A stretch of 31,378 bases of DNA, taken from the NCBI GenBank assembly GCA_035480775.1, contig DATIHK010000074.1, positions 1-31,378 on the forward strand, written 5' to 3'. Positions 15,339-25,500 of this stretch are shown piece after piece. Source of the DNA: DATIHK01 sp035480775. Its GTDB lineage: Bacteria; Patescibacteriota; WWE3; UBA101185; UBA10185. The stretch's first letter is position 1. The number at the start of each line of letters is the position of its first letter. The position numbers and the translations under genes are program-made. The notes beneath the pieces were generated by a model, which worked only from the letters and a program-made list of their open reading frames with translations, did no database searches and was not told where the DNA came from.

Positions 15339-18318
15339 AGATAAAAAACGACAAAATTAATAAACACAGTATGCTCACAATTATGGATAACATATATACT
15401 ATTACAAAATATTTTTGATAAACAAAATAAATTTCAATTTTCTGATTTAACATATCTGATTTTTTTAGTATCCATCCATTTGCATATCCATTTACAACAA
15501 TATGTCTATCCTCGGGTAAAACTTGATTACCTATTTTTAGTTTCCAAGCGCTATGAAATGCATTCGTAAAAACTAAGATAGTATCTGCCTTGAGGTTAGT
15601 TAAAGGTGAAACTTGATATAAAGTGGGATCAATGTTTTTATATTGAACAGCTTTGTAACCACTTTCAGATATAACAGGTGTATCAAACAAAAAACTTGGT
15701 TTTATTGTCTCAATCAATCTAATATTGTGTAGTTTAATTTGTCCGAGAGAGCCAAGATTAAACATACGATCCATTACAAATCCCACATAGGCTTTCTGGG
15801 ACTTTAGCTTTGGAATAATCGGTAAATTTACAATACCGTCGCATTTTATCGGTGAGTAACCTGGTGGCATACATAAATATAAAAATTCTATATTTTTTTG
15901 CTCTAGTTTATCTAGAGGTCCGTACTCTTGACTAAGCACAAATGCAGAATCATCATGCAACAAATCGTAAGTAGCTTCCATAATATATTGCTTGTTACTA
16001 TTATAGTTGGGGATTTCGTAAAGAATATAATTATTGGTGTCTGTAGCTGTTACAGTTCCATCTGTTGCTAAAGTAAGATTTCTTTTTACAGAAGGCTTTT
16101 GTACATCGATGTCGTATATTTTAGCTGGATTATTTGGGGTGTATAAAATATAATTATCGCCCTTTTCTAAATTTAAATTTGCAATTATCTGCCAATCACT
16201 TGTATTTTTAAATTTATAATCTTTAGAGAATATTATTTTATTAGAATTTACTATTTCTAATTTAAAGTCGTGAAATGGTTCAGCCTCGCCATTATAAACG
16301 TATGAATCAAACTCTACTTTTAGCTGGAGTGTTTTGAGCGAATCTTTATCCATTACGGCTTTATAAACCAAAGTCGAGTTATCATGTCTATAAGAATTTA
16401 AATACGAAGGAATATCTTTGTCAGTTGTTATAGGTATAATCGGAATCATTGTAGAACTCACAAAGTTTGAAGCGATATGCTTAGAGTTATTATCGCCTAC
16501 TGAATAAAAGTTAGTGCGATACAAACCCGCATAATCTAATAGTGCAGATCTCCAAGCATCACTAAACTTTGCGGGTATTGAAACTACTGAATTTATTGTA
16601 TATACCATAGGTGTTGGATCTGACACGTCGAGATATACGTACCTACCGTCAATCTCCTGCTTATATAAACTTGCTAAAAATTCGTGAACACTTCGATACT
16701 CATAATTAAAAGTTAGCAAATCGTTGGGTAAAACTATTTTTTTTACGCTAAACCAACTAAGAAAGTTTTTAAAACGCGGATCGTTGTGTGGGAGTAAAGT
16801 ACTATATATGTTATTAAATAACTTACTTCCTGCAGAAAATGTGGTATTCGATTCAAAAATATTATTGTTGGCAAAAAGTATAAATGGGTCGCCACTGAAG
16901 CCTTTTTTCCAATCGTAATCACTACCATATGGTGTGTAATATCCAACCATAACATTATCTAAATTTTTCGAACCAAATCTCAGCACATAATCCGGAAAAT
17001 CAACATAATATGATCTTCTATTTGGCTGATTATTTTTGTTTATAAATAAACCAAAGACCACAGGATATGCAATTAATAATACACAAAAAGGCATCAATAT
17101 ATAAATTAGGTATTTGAATTTTTTTGAATCAAAATACTCCAATAATCCCTGAAGCGAAATTCCCATTAACACTCCAACAGATAAAATTAAATAAGGACTA
17201 AATTTCGAAAATGGATCTCTAAAAACCCAAAACAAAGGCAGATGAGTGAACATAAATAAAAATATTCCAGCCAATGGGCCATTTTCTCCTTTTGCAAGAA
17301 ATATTCCTAATGTAAGTAGCACAAAGAAAAACTTAGTATATTTATTTGGCCGGAAAATTACACCAAGCAATGCTAACAAGAAAAAACAAAATGATATGGG
17401 TAAAAATATAAGGTTTTCATAAGTTGCATGAAAAGGAAAATAGTCATAATTTGGGGTTCCAGCTTCCCAACCCCAAAAACCAATTAATCTAAAATAATCA
17501 ATAGTATCGCGGGTGTTAGTGGTCTGCCATAGCTTAGCTGATTCTTGGATAGTCGAAATCGTTGATGTAAATGTCAACATATAAGGAAATATCCACCACA
17601 AATTTACTAAAAATATTAAAAAAACCGATAATAAAAGAAACAGAGAGTTTTTTAACAAATTAGAATGATGTTTTATAACGTTATAAACAAGAGCAAGAAC
17701 AATAAGAAAATATACCGGAATTGTATAAGCAATATTAATGTTAGATTCGGCAAATATTAATGACGTCAACGCCAAACAAGCTGCATACTTTAGAGTTTCT
17801 CGTGACTCTAAATATTTGAAAGTAAACAAAAGCACTAGTGGAGCACCTATAAGCGCAGGTTTAAAATGTGGTTGATACGGCAGGAGTTGAACTAAAACTA
17901 AATTGTAAGAATAAAACAAAGATCCTACAAAACTTGAAAAATATAATTTATTTGCAGAAGTAGAATATTTTTTTGAAATGTATTCAATTAATAAAAAACA
18001 ACTCAAACCTGGTAGAAAGTTAATTAACACAAACCAGATATATTGTGTAATAAATCTAGATAAACCCAATCCTCTTAAAGCGACCCAAAAAAATGTAATT
18101 GGAAAAAGCTGCGGGATATTGTAGTTCAACCATCCAGTAGTGTAATAGTGTGTACTCCACAAATAGATTAATTGTTTAAAGAATAACGCAGGATCTACTA
18201 ACCAATACTCATCTCCATAGCCAATTGGGAGGCTGTATTTATACCAGTTATGTACAACTACAATCGCAATTAATAAAAGCAGTGAAATATATAAATACTT
18301 TATCTTCTTTTCAGTCAT
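15313..18318 (-). CDS. Giant GT-C membrane protein with extracytoplasmic C-terminal domain (AftD-like)
   Basis: A 1001-residue protein. Residues 1-425 hold about 11-12 helices. After helix 1 comes YGDEYWLVDP with D36-E37 in the catalytic GT-C position. Further motifs are AESNINIAY (190-198), NLWWIFPYM (239-247), GFWGWEAG (280-287), KGENGPLAG (343-351) and FRDPFSKFSP (366-375). Residues 430-960 are a long extracytoplasmic region, probably beta-rich and carbohydrate-binding, with a GYANGW motif near the end, then one final helix and a KKK tail. The layout recalls the arabinofuranosyltransferase AftD and YfhO-like proteins of Patescibacteria. It is a paralogue of the 1260-residue gene at 22586-26368. 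A perfect TATAAT lies 11 bases before the ATG. Exact activity is unknown. Confidence 0.75.
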   Translation of the reverse strand: MTEKKIKYLYISLLLLIAIVVVHNWYKYSLPIGYGDEYWLVDPALFFKQLIYLWSTHYYTTGWLNYNIPQLFPITFFWVALRGLGLSRFITQYIWFVLINFLPGLSCFLLIEYISKKYSTSANKLYFSSFVGSLFYSYNLVLVQLLPYQPHFKPALIGAPLVLLFTFKYLESRETLKYAACLALTSLIFAESNINIAYTIPVYFLIVLALVYNVIKHHSNLLKNSLFLLLSVFLIFLVNLWWIFPYMLTFTSTISTIQESAKLWQTTNTRDTIDYFRLIGFWGWEAGTPNYDYFPFHATYENLIFLPISFCFFLLALLGVIFRPNKYTKFFFVLLTLGIFLAKGENGPLAGIFLFMFTHLPLFWVFRDPFSKFSPYLILSVGVLMGISLQGLLEYFDSKKFKYLIYILMPFCVLLIAYPVVFGLFINKNNQPNRRSYYVDFPDYVLRFGSKNLDNVMVGYYTPYGSDYDWKKGFSGDPFILFANNNIFESNTTFSAGSKLFNNIYSTLLPHNDPRFKNFLSWFSVKKIVLPNDLLTFNYEYRSVHEFLASLYKQEIDGRYVYLDVSDPTPMVYTINSVVSIPAKFSDAWRSALLDYAGLYRTNFYSVGDNNSKHIASNFVSSTMIPIIPITTDKDIPSYLNSYRHDNSTLVYKAVMDKDSLKTLQLKVEFDSYVYNGEAEPFHDFKLEIVNSNKIIFSKDYKFKNTSDWQIIANLNLEKGDNYILYTPNNPAKIYDIDVQKPSVKRNLTLATDGTVTATDTNNYILYEIPNYNSNKQYIMEATYDLLHDDSAFVLSQEYGPLDKLEQKNIEFLYLCMPPGYSPIKCDGIVNLPIIPKLKSQKAYVGFVMDRMFNLGSLGQIKLHNIRLIETIKPSFLFDTPVISESGYKAVQYKNIDPTLYQVSPLTNLKADTILVFTNAFHSAWKLKIGNQVLPEDRHIVVNGYANGWILKKSDMLNQKIEIYFVYQKYFVIVYMLSIIVSILCLLILSFFIYERFFKKK

Positions 18319-18329
18319 GGATCATGGTA

Positions 18330-18335
18330 ATTATA
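18330..18335 (-). promoter_or_regulatory. Candidate -10 (TATAAT) upstream of the 1001-residue GT-C gene
   Basis: A perfect TATAAT on the minus strand lies in the 24-base gap after the carbamoyltransferase stop, 11 bases before the ATG at 18318. The leader would be only about 4-5 bases. No clear -35 is seen inside the upstream coding end. Confidence 0.45.
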
Positions 18336-18342
18336 CGCGATG

Positions 18343-20085
18343 TCAGACGTCTTTACTTATTAGATAATTTTCGAGTGAGAGATACTTGATTCCGGAATTT
18401 TCAAAGACGTAATACGCCTCTTTGGGCCCCAGAACAATGGGTGATCCGTGCAAATTAAAGGAGGTATTTAAAATTCCGCCTATTCCTGTTAAAGCCTCAA
18501 ATTCTTTTAAGATTCTGTAATATCTAGAATTCCAATCTCGTCGAACAATTTGAGGTCTAATCGTAAAATCATATTGGTGCATCGCAGTTCGTAATTCTTT
18601 TTTACCCAACATAGTAGATTCAAAAGACATAATCATGTAATCGGCTGCTAAATGTTTAGGATTTACAACGTAGTCGTCGGCACGTTCTTCAAGTAGTGAT
18701 GCGGCAAAAGGCATCCAAAAGTCGCGGTTTTTAATATATTCATTAATTTCTTTTATAACATCTGGTTTGGTAGGATTTGCCAAGATTGAGCGATTACCAA
18801 GTGCTCGTGCTCCAAATTCCATACGACCTGATAGATTCGCTACTACATTTCCATTAGCTATTAATTGAGCTATGACTTTTTCAATATGAGTATGATATTC
18901 AACTTTATATTTTGATTTAATATTTTTTTCTTGAATAAATTTTTCGATTTCGCTATTGGTAAATGACGGGCCTAAATACAAATCTTTTAGCGGTTTAATA
19001 TCAATATTCAAAGAGTTTTCTTTGCAATAATCGAGATAGCTAGAAATTGCCGCACCCAGCGGAGTAGATTCGTCGCCACAACTTGGCAAGATCCAGATTT
19101 TCTTAAGATCAGGTATTTGAGAAACCTTCATATTTGCTTTGACATTCATAAAAACTCCTCCGGAACAACATACGGTTGATAAATTAGTTTCTTTAATAGC
19201 ATTTGAAACCCATTCAACCATTTTTTCTTCTACCAGCTTCTGAAATGCACCTGCAATATTGTCAAATCTAAAACCTTCCATTTCTTTTTTTATGTATTTA
19301 TAAGCTAAATGAGTGTCAAACTTTGCACGAAACTCTAAACCATCCACTACAACCCAGTCTTTTATTTTTTTATATACCTTTTCTACTTGTTCGGCTCTCG
19401 CATACGGAGCCAATCCCATAACTTTATATTCGTGCTCATTGGGTTTCATACCAAGATAACGAGTAAGTTCCAAATAAATATTACCCAAACTATCACCCAA
19501 CCCAGTGGTTGAAATCATTTCAAATTTACCGTTTACAACCTTGGATACTGTAGCGCTTAACCCGTCTCCTTCTCCATCCAAAGTTAGTACTAGTGCATCT
19601 TCTTTGTTATATGGAGAAAGATAGTACGCCGGAAACGCGTGACAAAGATGATGGTTGTAACCTTTTACAATTTTTGGATCTAGTTTAAAGTAATCGGCTG
19701 TAAAAGCGATTTGCTTTTTTGCCATATATGTTCCAAGAATATTTTTGTATTTGTCATATACAAACGAGTAAATTTCTCTATCAGTATTTAAAAGTATTCT
19801 CCACATTAGTCTAAGAAAAATATTTAAAATATTATCTTTCTTATATGAACCATCTGATTCAGTCAGAAAAACAGCGTTCATAAATTCAAAAGGTAATCCA
19901 ATGCCAAGTATCTCGTCATTTTTATATTTATCTTTAATGTATTTTAGGGAGTGAACTGGAAAGCCTGATTTATTTTTTACATTTACAAATCTCTCTTCAC
20001 TTACACAATCGATAACCTGTCCATCTAAATTTAAAACAGCAACTGTTGCATTATGTCCATGATATATTCCAAGAAAATATTTCAC
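18343..20085 (-). CDS. NodU/CmcH-family carbamoyltransferase
   Basis: A 580-residue protein of normal family length. The N-terminal Kae1-like domain starts FLGIYHGHNATVAVLNLDG and has the metal-binding YNHHLCHAFPAYY (143-155) and the LTLDGEGDGLSA phosphate-loop region (168-178). CSGGVFMNVKAN (307-318) and GDESTPLGAA (337-346) follow. The C-terminal YrdC-like half carries SGRMEFGARALGNRSI at about 420-437 and ends in an LNTSFNLHGSPIV segment. The family makes carbamoyl-adenylate from carbamoyl phosphate and ATP and carbamoylates a sugar or antibiotic hydroxyl. Here a sugar of the surface glycan is the likely acceptor, made in the cytoplasm. The start is GTG, with TATACT 6 bases upstream. It sits between the two GT-C blocks. 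Confidence 0.94.
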   Translation of the reverse strand: MKYFLGIYHGHNATVAVLNLDGQVIDCVSEERFVNVKNKSGFPVHSLKYIKDKYKNDEILGIGLPFEFMNAVFLTESDGSYKKDNILNIFLRLMWRILLNTDREIYSFVYDKYKNILGTYMAKKQIAFTADYFKLDPKIVKGYNHHLCHAFPAYYLSPYNKEDALVLTLDGEGDGLSATVSKVVNGKFEMISTTGLGDSLGNIYLELTRYLGMKPNEHEYKVMGLAPYARAEQVEKVYKKIKDWVVVDGLEFRAKFDTHLAYKYIKKEMEGFRFDNIAGAFQKLVEEKMVEWVSNAIKETNLSTVCCSGGVFMNVKANMKVSQIPDLKKIWILPSCGDESTPLGAAISSYLDYCKENSLNIDIKPLKDLYLGPSFTNSEIEKFIQEKNIKSKYKVEYHTHIEKVIAQLIANGNVVANLSGRMEFGARALGNRSILANPTKPDVIKEINEYIKNRDFWMPFAASLLEERADDYVVNPKHLAADYMIMSFESTMLGKKELRTAMHQYDFTIRPQIVRRDWNSRYYRILKEFEALTGIGGILNTSFNLHGSPIVLGPKEAYYVFENSGIKYLSLENYLISKDV

Positions 20086-20091
20086 GGATAC

Positions 20092-20097
20092 AGTATA
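20092..20097 (-). promoter_or_regulatory. Candidate -10 (TATACT) upstream of the carbamoyltransferase
   Basis: TATACT on the minus strand ends 6 bases before the GTG at 20085, in a 45-base gap. A perfect TATAAT also lies at 20117-20122, 31 bases from the start. Either could drive an internal transcript; the nearer one would give a leaderless mRNA. Neither has a good -35. Confidence 0.4.
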
Positions 20098-20130
20098 TCA
20101 GAATGATACAATCCGCATTATAGCAACTTA

Positions 20131-22284
20131 TTAATTAGATTCTGACGATACTACTGTAACAAATGGATAATAACTACTGTAGTGTTTTTTTATATAATCT
20201 AACTCATCTATAAGTCTTGGCGAACTTGGTGACAAAATTATTGAGTTATCTTGTAATAGTAGATACTTAGCATAGTTTGGAAGTGTTACAGTACTAGTAT
20301 TAAAGTAAAAATTACATATACAAACTAAGTTAATTCCTAAATCATTTTTATGTAAGTTTTCTCCTGCAGTGTATTCTTGCATGGCATTTCGTTGAAAATC
20401 TGGATACTGACCAAAAAATAAATCGAATCTAACATCAGGGCTATTTCTCTCATCCATTGAAAAAGTAAGCCAATATTTTTGTCCTATGGTCAGACTATTT
20501 AAATTGGTCTCAACTTCTATCATATCTTCTTCTAAAGACATAGTTGATATACTCTTTTTATATACAAACAAAGTTTTACCTTGTGGAAGTCCTTCTGCAT
20601 CTTCGACTATTTTTACTACCATATTGCCTTTGGGATTCTGAACACGTTTCGCGACAAAAGTAACTTTTGATAAAGACGGTCCTTCAGCTATAAAAGGCTG
20701 CGCCATTATATGTTTATATGCCATGCTATAAGCTCTTTTGTCTAAAGGTAAATCTTCGTACTGAGTAGCATTATTAAAGCGTAACAAGACTATATCTGCA
20801 GGCTTTATAGGCATACTAGATATAGCGTTTAACGAAACTTCTCTTACTAAATCTTTGCGAGCAAATACATCAGTTAAGTAATACTTAGCCAGTTCTATAT
20901 ATTTGTCTGAATTAACTAAATCGTTGTACTGGGATGTAAAATCATAAGCATCAAGCACCAACAAGTCGGTATTGAAAATTTTATACGATTCTACTCCGTA
21001 GTAAAATTTTCTTTGCGATAAATGTTCCATATATTGCTCATCCATACCTACTGAATAATTTGAAGGAATAAATTCGGCGAGTTTTGCAGCACCTCGATCT
21101 CGATTTGATGTACTATAAAATATTTTGTTAAAAAAAGAATTAATAACTAGTCTTCTGGCAGTTATAGATTTACTGTCATAAAAAAATACCAAGTAAATCA
21201 ATACTGAAAATATTAATAAATATGGAATTGCTCTTGATTTAAGAAAGCGTATTTTTTTAAAGTTATCGATTGCGTGAACAAATCCTAGAAAGAAAAAAGG
21301 TAACATTGAAGATTGATAATAATTAAAAACGGTAGCAAGTCTCCAATCACTTGATAACATGTTTTGCAAAAAAATTGGAAGTGCAAAATAAGTAAATGGT
21401 GACAATAGCGGTATCCAAAAGAGAGGTGAAAACAAATTTTTAATATATATCATCTTACCTTCGACAAAAACCTGAGATATTACTATGTCGGGTCTGGTTA
21501 ACATCGTAGTAATAATTTGTACAGGGTTGGTACCATAGGCTATAAAAAAACCCCAAATATACTCGATTTTATTAAATTTAGTTATAGGTGTTGGAAATAT
21601 TCTATTAACTACAAACAAAATAAAAAGCAACCAAGAAATAGAAAGAACGATTGTAAAGATACCAAGTTTTTTTTGCTTAAAGATTAGACACAATATTCCC
21701 AGTGAAACTCCTACTGCTGACATGTTTATACGTAACGAGAGTAAGGTTATTAAAAAAGCAATAAACCAACTTTTTTTGTTATAGATTAAAAAATAAATTA
21801 GAAAAAATATAAGTGGAATCGAAAACACTTCTTCGGCAAAACCTTCTTGATCAGCATTTATAAACGGTGGATAAAACAAAAATATAACGCAAACTAAAAA
21901 CGCCAGAAATTTAGACTTAAGATAGTATTGACCAATTTTATAAAGCGGAATGACTGACAACGATAGCGCTAAAGTACTTATAGTATATAACGTCAATGGA
22001 TGAGGAAATACAAAATAAATTAAAGCAAGTGGTATCAATATTAATGAAAAATGGTATTGAAACATAAAGTGATCTTGGTTTTGCAAGCCATTACAATGCA
22101 ACCATCTGCCTTGACTACTGTTCCAAAACATTTGGACATAGCTGTGATAATCCATTGATGGGTAAAATGAATTAAATCTGTCTATCTTAAAAAAAAGTGA
22201 GTAAGAAAAATACGCAATTACAAGCAAGCAAACTAATATGTCAAATTTATTGAGAGTCAGCAATTTTTTGAATCGATCTACCAT
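20131..22284 (-). CDS. DUF2079 GT-C membrane protein
   Basis: A 717-residue protein with 10-11 helices in the first 370 residues and a soluble extracytoplasmic C-terminal half. After helix 1 (14-34), a loop holds D45 (YPSMDYHSYVQMFW), followed by YHFSLILIPLALIYFVFPHP (77-96) and INADQEGFAEEVF (142-154). Together these are the DUF2079 pattern, in which relatives have a Phe-His-Pro-Glu segment. DUF2079 proteins are related to the GT-C transferases and are thought to act on polyprenyl-phosphate sugars, though no activity is proven. The start overlaps the 103-residue membrane gene by 7 bases. The C-terminal region, about 340 residues, may bind acceptor glycan. It is the last gene before the 45-base promoter-like gap ahead of the carbamoyltransferase. 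Confidence 0.8.
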   Translation of the reverse strand: MVDRFKKLLTLNKFDILVCLLVIAYFSYSLFFKIDRFNSFYPSMDYHSYVQMFWNSSQGRWLHCNGLQNQDHFMFQYHFSLILIPLALIYFVFPHPLTLYTISTLALSLSVIPLYKIGQYYLKSKFLAFLVCVIFLFYPPFINADQEGFAEEVFSIPLIFFLIYFLIYNKKSWFIAFLITLLSLRINMSAVGVSLGILCLIFKQKKLGIFTIVLSISWLLFILFVVNRIFPTPITKFNKIEYIWGFFIAYGTNPVQIITTMLTRPDIVISQVFVEGKMIYIKNLFSPLFWIPLLSPFTYFALPIFLQNMLSSDWRLATVFNYYQSSMLPFFFLGFVHAIDNFKKIRFLKSRAIPYLLIFSVLIYLVFFYDSKSITARRLVINSFFNKIFYSTSNRDRGAAKLAEFIPSNYSVGMDEQYMEHLSQRKFYYGVESYKIFNTDLLVLDAYDFTSQYNDLVNSDKYIELAKYYLTDVFARKDLVREVSLNAISSMPIKPADIVLLRFNNATQYEDLPLDKRAYSMAYKHIMAQPFIAEGPSLSKVTFVAKRVQNPKGNMVVKIVEDAEGLPQGKTLFVYKKSISTMSLEEDMIEVETNLNSLTIGQKYWLTFSMDERNSPDVRFDLFFGQYPDFQRNAMQEYTAGENLHKNDLGINLVCICNFYFNTSTVTLPNYAKYLLLQDNSIILSPSSPRLIDELDYIKKHYSSYYPFVTVVSSESN

Positions 22285-22589
22285 TCTAGCTTTCTATCTT
22301 TAAGGTATAAAAGGCGTTGTACCGTAAGTATAATTATAATAAACAAAAACCAGATGGCTGCGGTATCTGCTATAACAAATAATTTATATAGTATGAGGAT
22401 TGGTATAGAAATAAATAGCAAGACGGCTATTATTTTAATATCTCTCTCAGTAATTTCTGACTTAAAATACATTCGAAGCCATACTATAAAAAAGAATAAT
22501 CCAAAAAGTGAATAATTTAGCCACAAAATATTTAGTAAAGCTAAACATATGCATATAAATAAAGATCTAGAATGTGTATTTACTTTCAT
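22278..22589 (-). CDS. Small four-helix membrane protein, unrecognised
   Basis: A 103-residue hydrophobic protein with four predicted helices at about residues 9-25, 27-42, 51-74 and 76-94 and a charged C-terminal tail (LKDRKLEW). No family is recognised. The ATG overlaps the stop of the 1260-residue GT-C gene (ATGA), and its end overlaps the DUF2079 gene by 7 bases, which strongly supports real translation. The 106-residue protein at 15018-15338 has the same size, helix count and position after a giant GT-C gene. The final ~80 residues line up in length with only weak identity, so common ancestry is possible but not shown. A helper subunit for GT-C enzymes is a reasonable guess only. Confidence 0.6.
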   Translation of the reverse strand: MKVNTHSRSLFICICLALLNILWLNYSLFGLFFFIVWLRMYFKSEITERDIKIIAVLLFISIPILILYKLFVIADTAAIWFLFIIIILTVQRLLYLKDRKLEW

Positions 22590-25500
22590 TTCTTTTTCTT
22601 CACTCCATATAGAAACAAAAACAATATTATAATAATAGATATAAGTAGAATTACAATATTAATTACTAGGGATAAACTTAATACTTGTTGAGGAATAAAC
22701 TCCAAAGTTAAATCGTATGATGTCTTATTATTAAAATCTATGGGAGTCAAGTACCATCCGTTAAAATAACTTCTGACAGGATAATGTACTTTGTCTAAAC
22801 TTGCGCCTTTAAATAGATCCATTAAAGATGTTTTACTAGAACTCTTATCATACAACTTCCAAAATTGATTAAATGTTTGACTAAATACCAGTGTATAGGG
22901 GTCCGAAGCATTTTCTACGTGAATATTATATTTATTGTTGTCTATTTTTGCATAAGTTATGTTGGGGTAATGTTTATCTGGTTCGCTAACTTTATGTTCT
23001 AAAATAACTTTAGGAGTTGGTATTTCTTCGACTTTAAGATTTTCGACATTAAAATTTGAGAAACCATTAATCTGATGCAATCCTTGAAGAAACACATATC
23101 CGTGGCTTGCAAAGAAACTGGGCGTAACAACAATTTGAAAATGGTGCAAACAGTTATTGTTTTCTTCTCCACATTCTTTTATAGCAGCAATTCTAGAATC
23201 AGGTGAAAAGTTTTGTGAAAAAAGTACATTTTTTAATTGGCTTTTTGGAGGAAATAATTTATCAGAATTGTTTAAAGCAATGTCTTCTACTACGGCTACA
23301 ATTAAACTTCCCCGACTAACGTTATAGTCAAAAGACAGTAGATAAGATGAGGCATAATTCCATTTTGTAATATCTTTATATTCTAGAGTCGAATCTACAA
23401 AATTTAAATTTCTGCCAAATCTTATACCAGAAATTATTGTATTTAATAAACTGTCTTGTCCTATATATCCAGCAGTTTGTGAACTCAAAAACTCTTTATC
23501 AGAAGCTGAGGGATTATATTGTTTCCACTCTGTGTAACTTAAGACGTCTGTGTTTTGGTCTGTGCCTACATCAAGCAAATATTTAGTTTCTTTTTTAAGT
23601 GGAAGCTGTCCAACATTAATCCAATAATTATCGCCTAAAGTGCTAGATTCTGTGGTTGTAACTAATGAATTTAATTTTGTACCGGATAAATCTCGTAAGA
23701 CAATATTTAAAGAAGCATATTTAGAGAGAGTGGATTTATCTACATAGACGTTGTAAACAGAATCAATTGGAACTTGAGTTTTAAAACATACGCTGGTACA
23801 AAACAACGCTACGCGCGCTTCAAGCCAATACAAAAAATCTTTATTAACAGAAATAATTTCTTTAGTAACAGAACTAGACCCATATGCCGAATAAATAACA
23901 TCATTGTCGCGATTATTATAAACAATAAACTTTTTTAAAAAATCCCAATATTGCAGGTCGTCTCCTCGTAGGGTATATGTTTCAAAAACATTAATTACAT
24001 CTTTTAGCTTGCTCAGATAATCACGCAGAACGTAATCTTGCTGGCTTTGCGGGAGCTGAAATTTCTCCAATTCAGAAGCACGTTTAGCGAGTAGCCAAAT
24101 TAACAAGTCTGTATTAGTATCAAAGGCTCGTTTGGAATAAAGAAGTTCAACAGTTTCTTTGGCTTCAATAAGTTTATATTTTAGTGAGCTCGGGTCAACT
24201 TGCGGTTCTGGCCAAGCCCAACCTTTATTCCAAACTAAACTATTTGGTTTAAAAGATTTTTGAAAATCTTGCGGAACTGCAATATACTCATTAAATTTTG
24301 TTAGATTATTATAATTTTTGCTTGCAGGAGTATCAATAACGCTTCCTTCTAAATAAAGTTCTGCAGCCACAGGATTGTAGTTAGGTAAGCTAATTACATC
24401 TTTAAAATCAGTGTAATCCCCATATAAATAAACATTATTCGTTGTCGGATAGATAAGAGGTAAAATATTTGATTGGGTGTCTTTGTACAATGTCAAAGCC
24501 GGGCGATTTAGTAGTTCGGCATATAATTCATTATATTTTTCGTCATTTCTATCTTCATTTAAAATTTTAGATAGCGTACCTGTAGTGTATTCGCCAAAGT
24601 TTTTTACAGGGGATAATCCATACTCGTTTATTATCTTATTACTTAAAGACGGTGGAAGTGTTCTACTGCTGTAGCGCCAGTCCACATCATTTTCTTGAAG
24701 AACATACGAAACCCGAAAGATCTGAAGTAATCTTTTTAAGTTAAAAGAAGGCGTAGATGAGGTAGAATCAAACATACTAGCGATAGAAATGCCGCCTGGC
24801 GAAATATCACCTGACCAACCTCGTAAAATCTGCCCGCCATACAAAAAGTCTAGTGCATTTCCGGCTACACTTAGACCGTATTCCCAATTATGACTACTCG
24901 ATGTGCCTGTATACGGAAAAACAAGTACATTACTAATATTCTTTTGGCTTTGCAAATAACTTATCATTTCGGTCCAAAAAGACGGAATTTTTACCAGATT
25001 GCCCCATTGAGCTCCGTTCCACCTTCTTGCTGGCATGGCCTCTCCTGTCAGCAATGGATAAGCATTTAGAATTACCACTAAGCTCAATATCAAGCAAAGT
25101 GACTTTATCGATAGTTTTGAGCTATATTTCATAATTTTTGGAAGTATAGTTTCTAAAGCAAAATAAAGATTAAAAGACATGGCAAATATAAATAGTGGAG
25201 TAAATTTTGCAAATGGCTCACGATAGATACGAAACAGTGGTAATACAAAGTAGAGTGCATTGTAAATTAATCCAAATGGACCTTTTTCACCTGCCAATAA
25301 TATAAACGAAATCACACCTAAAACATTAAAAAATACTATCAAATGATTAAGTTTTCGCTGAGAAAAAAACAAATCACTAAATGATAAAAACGCAATAAAA
25401 AGTGTAGAAATAAGAAAAAATCCATAATCAAAACTTATATAAAATGGATAATATGGATTGCCATTGTGATAACTTCTCCAGCTCCAAGCTCCTATAAATC

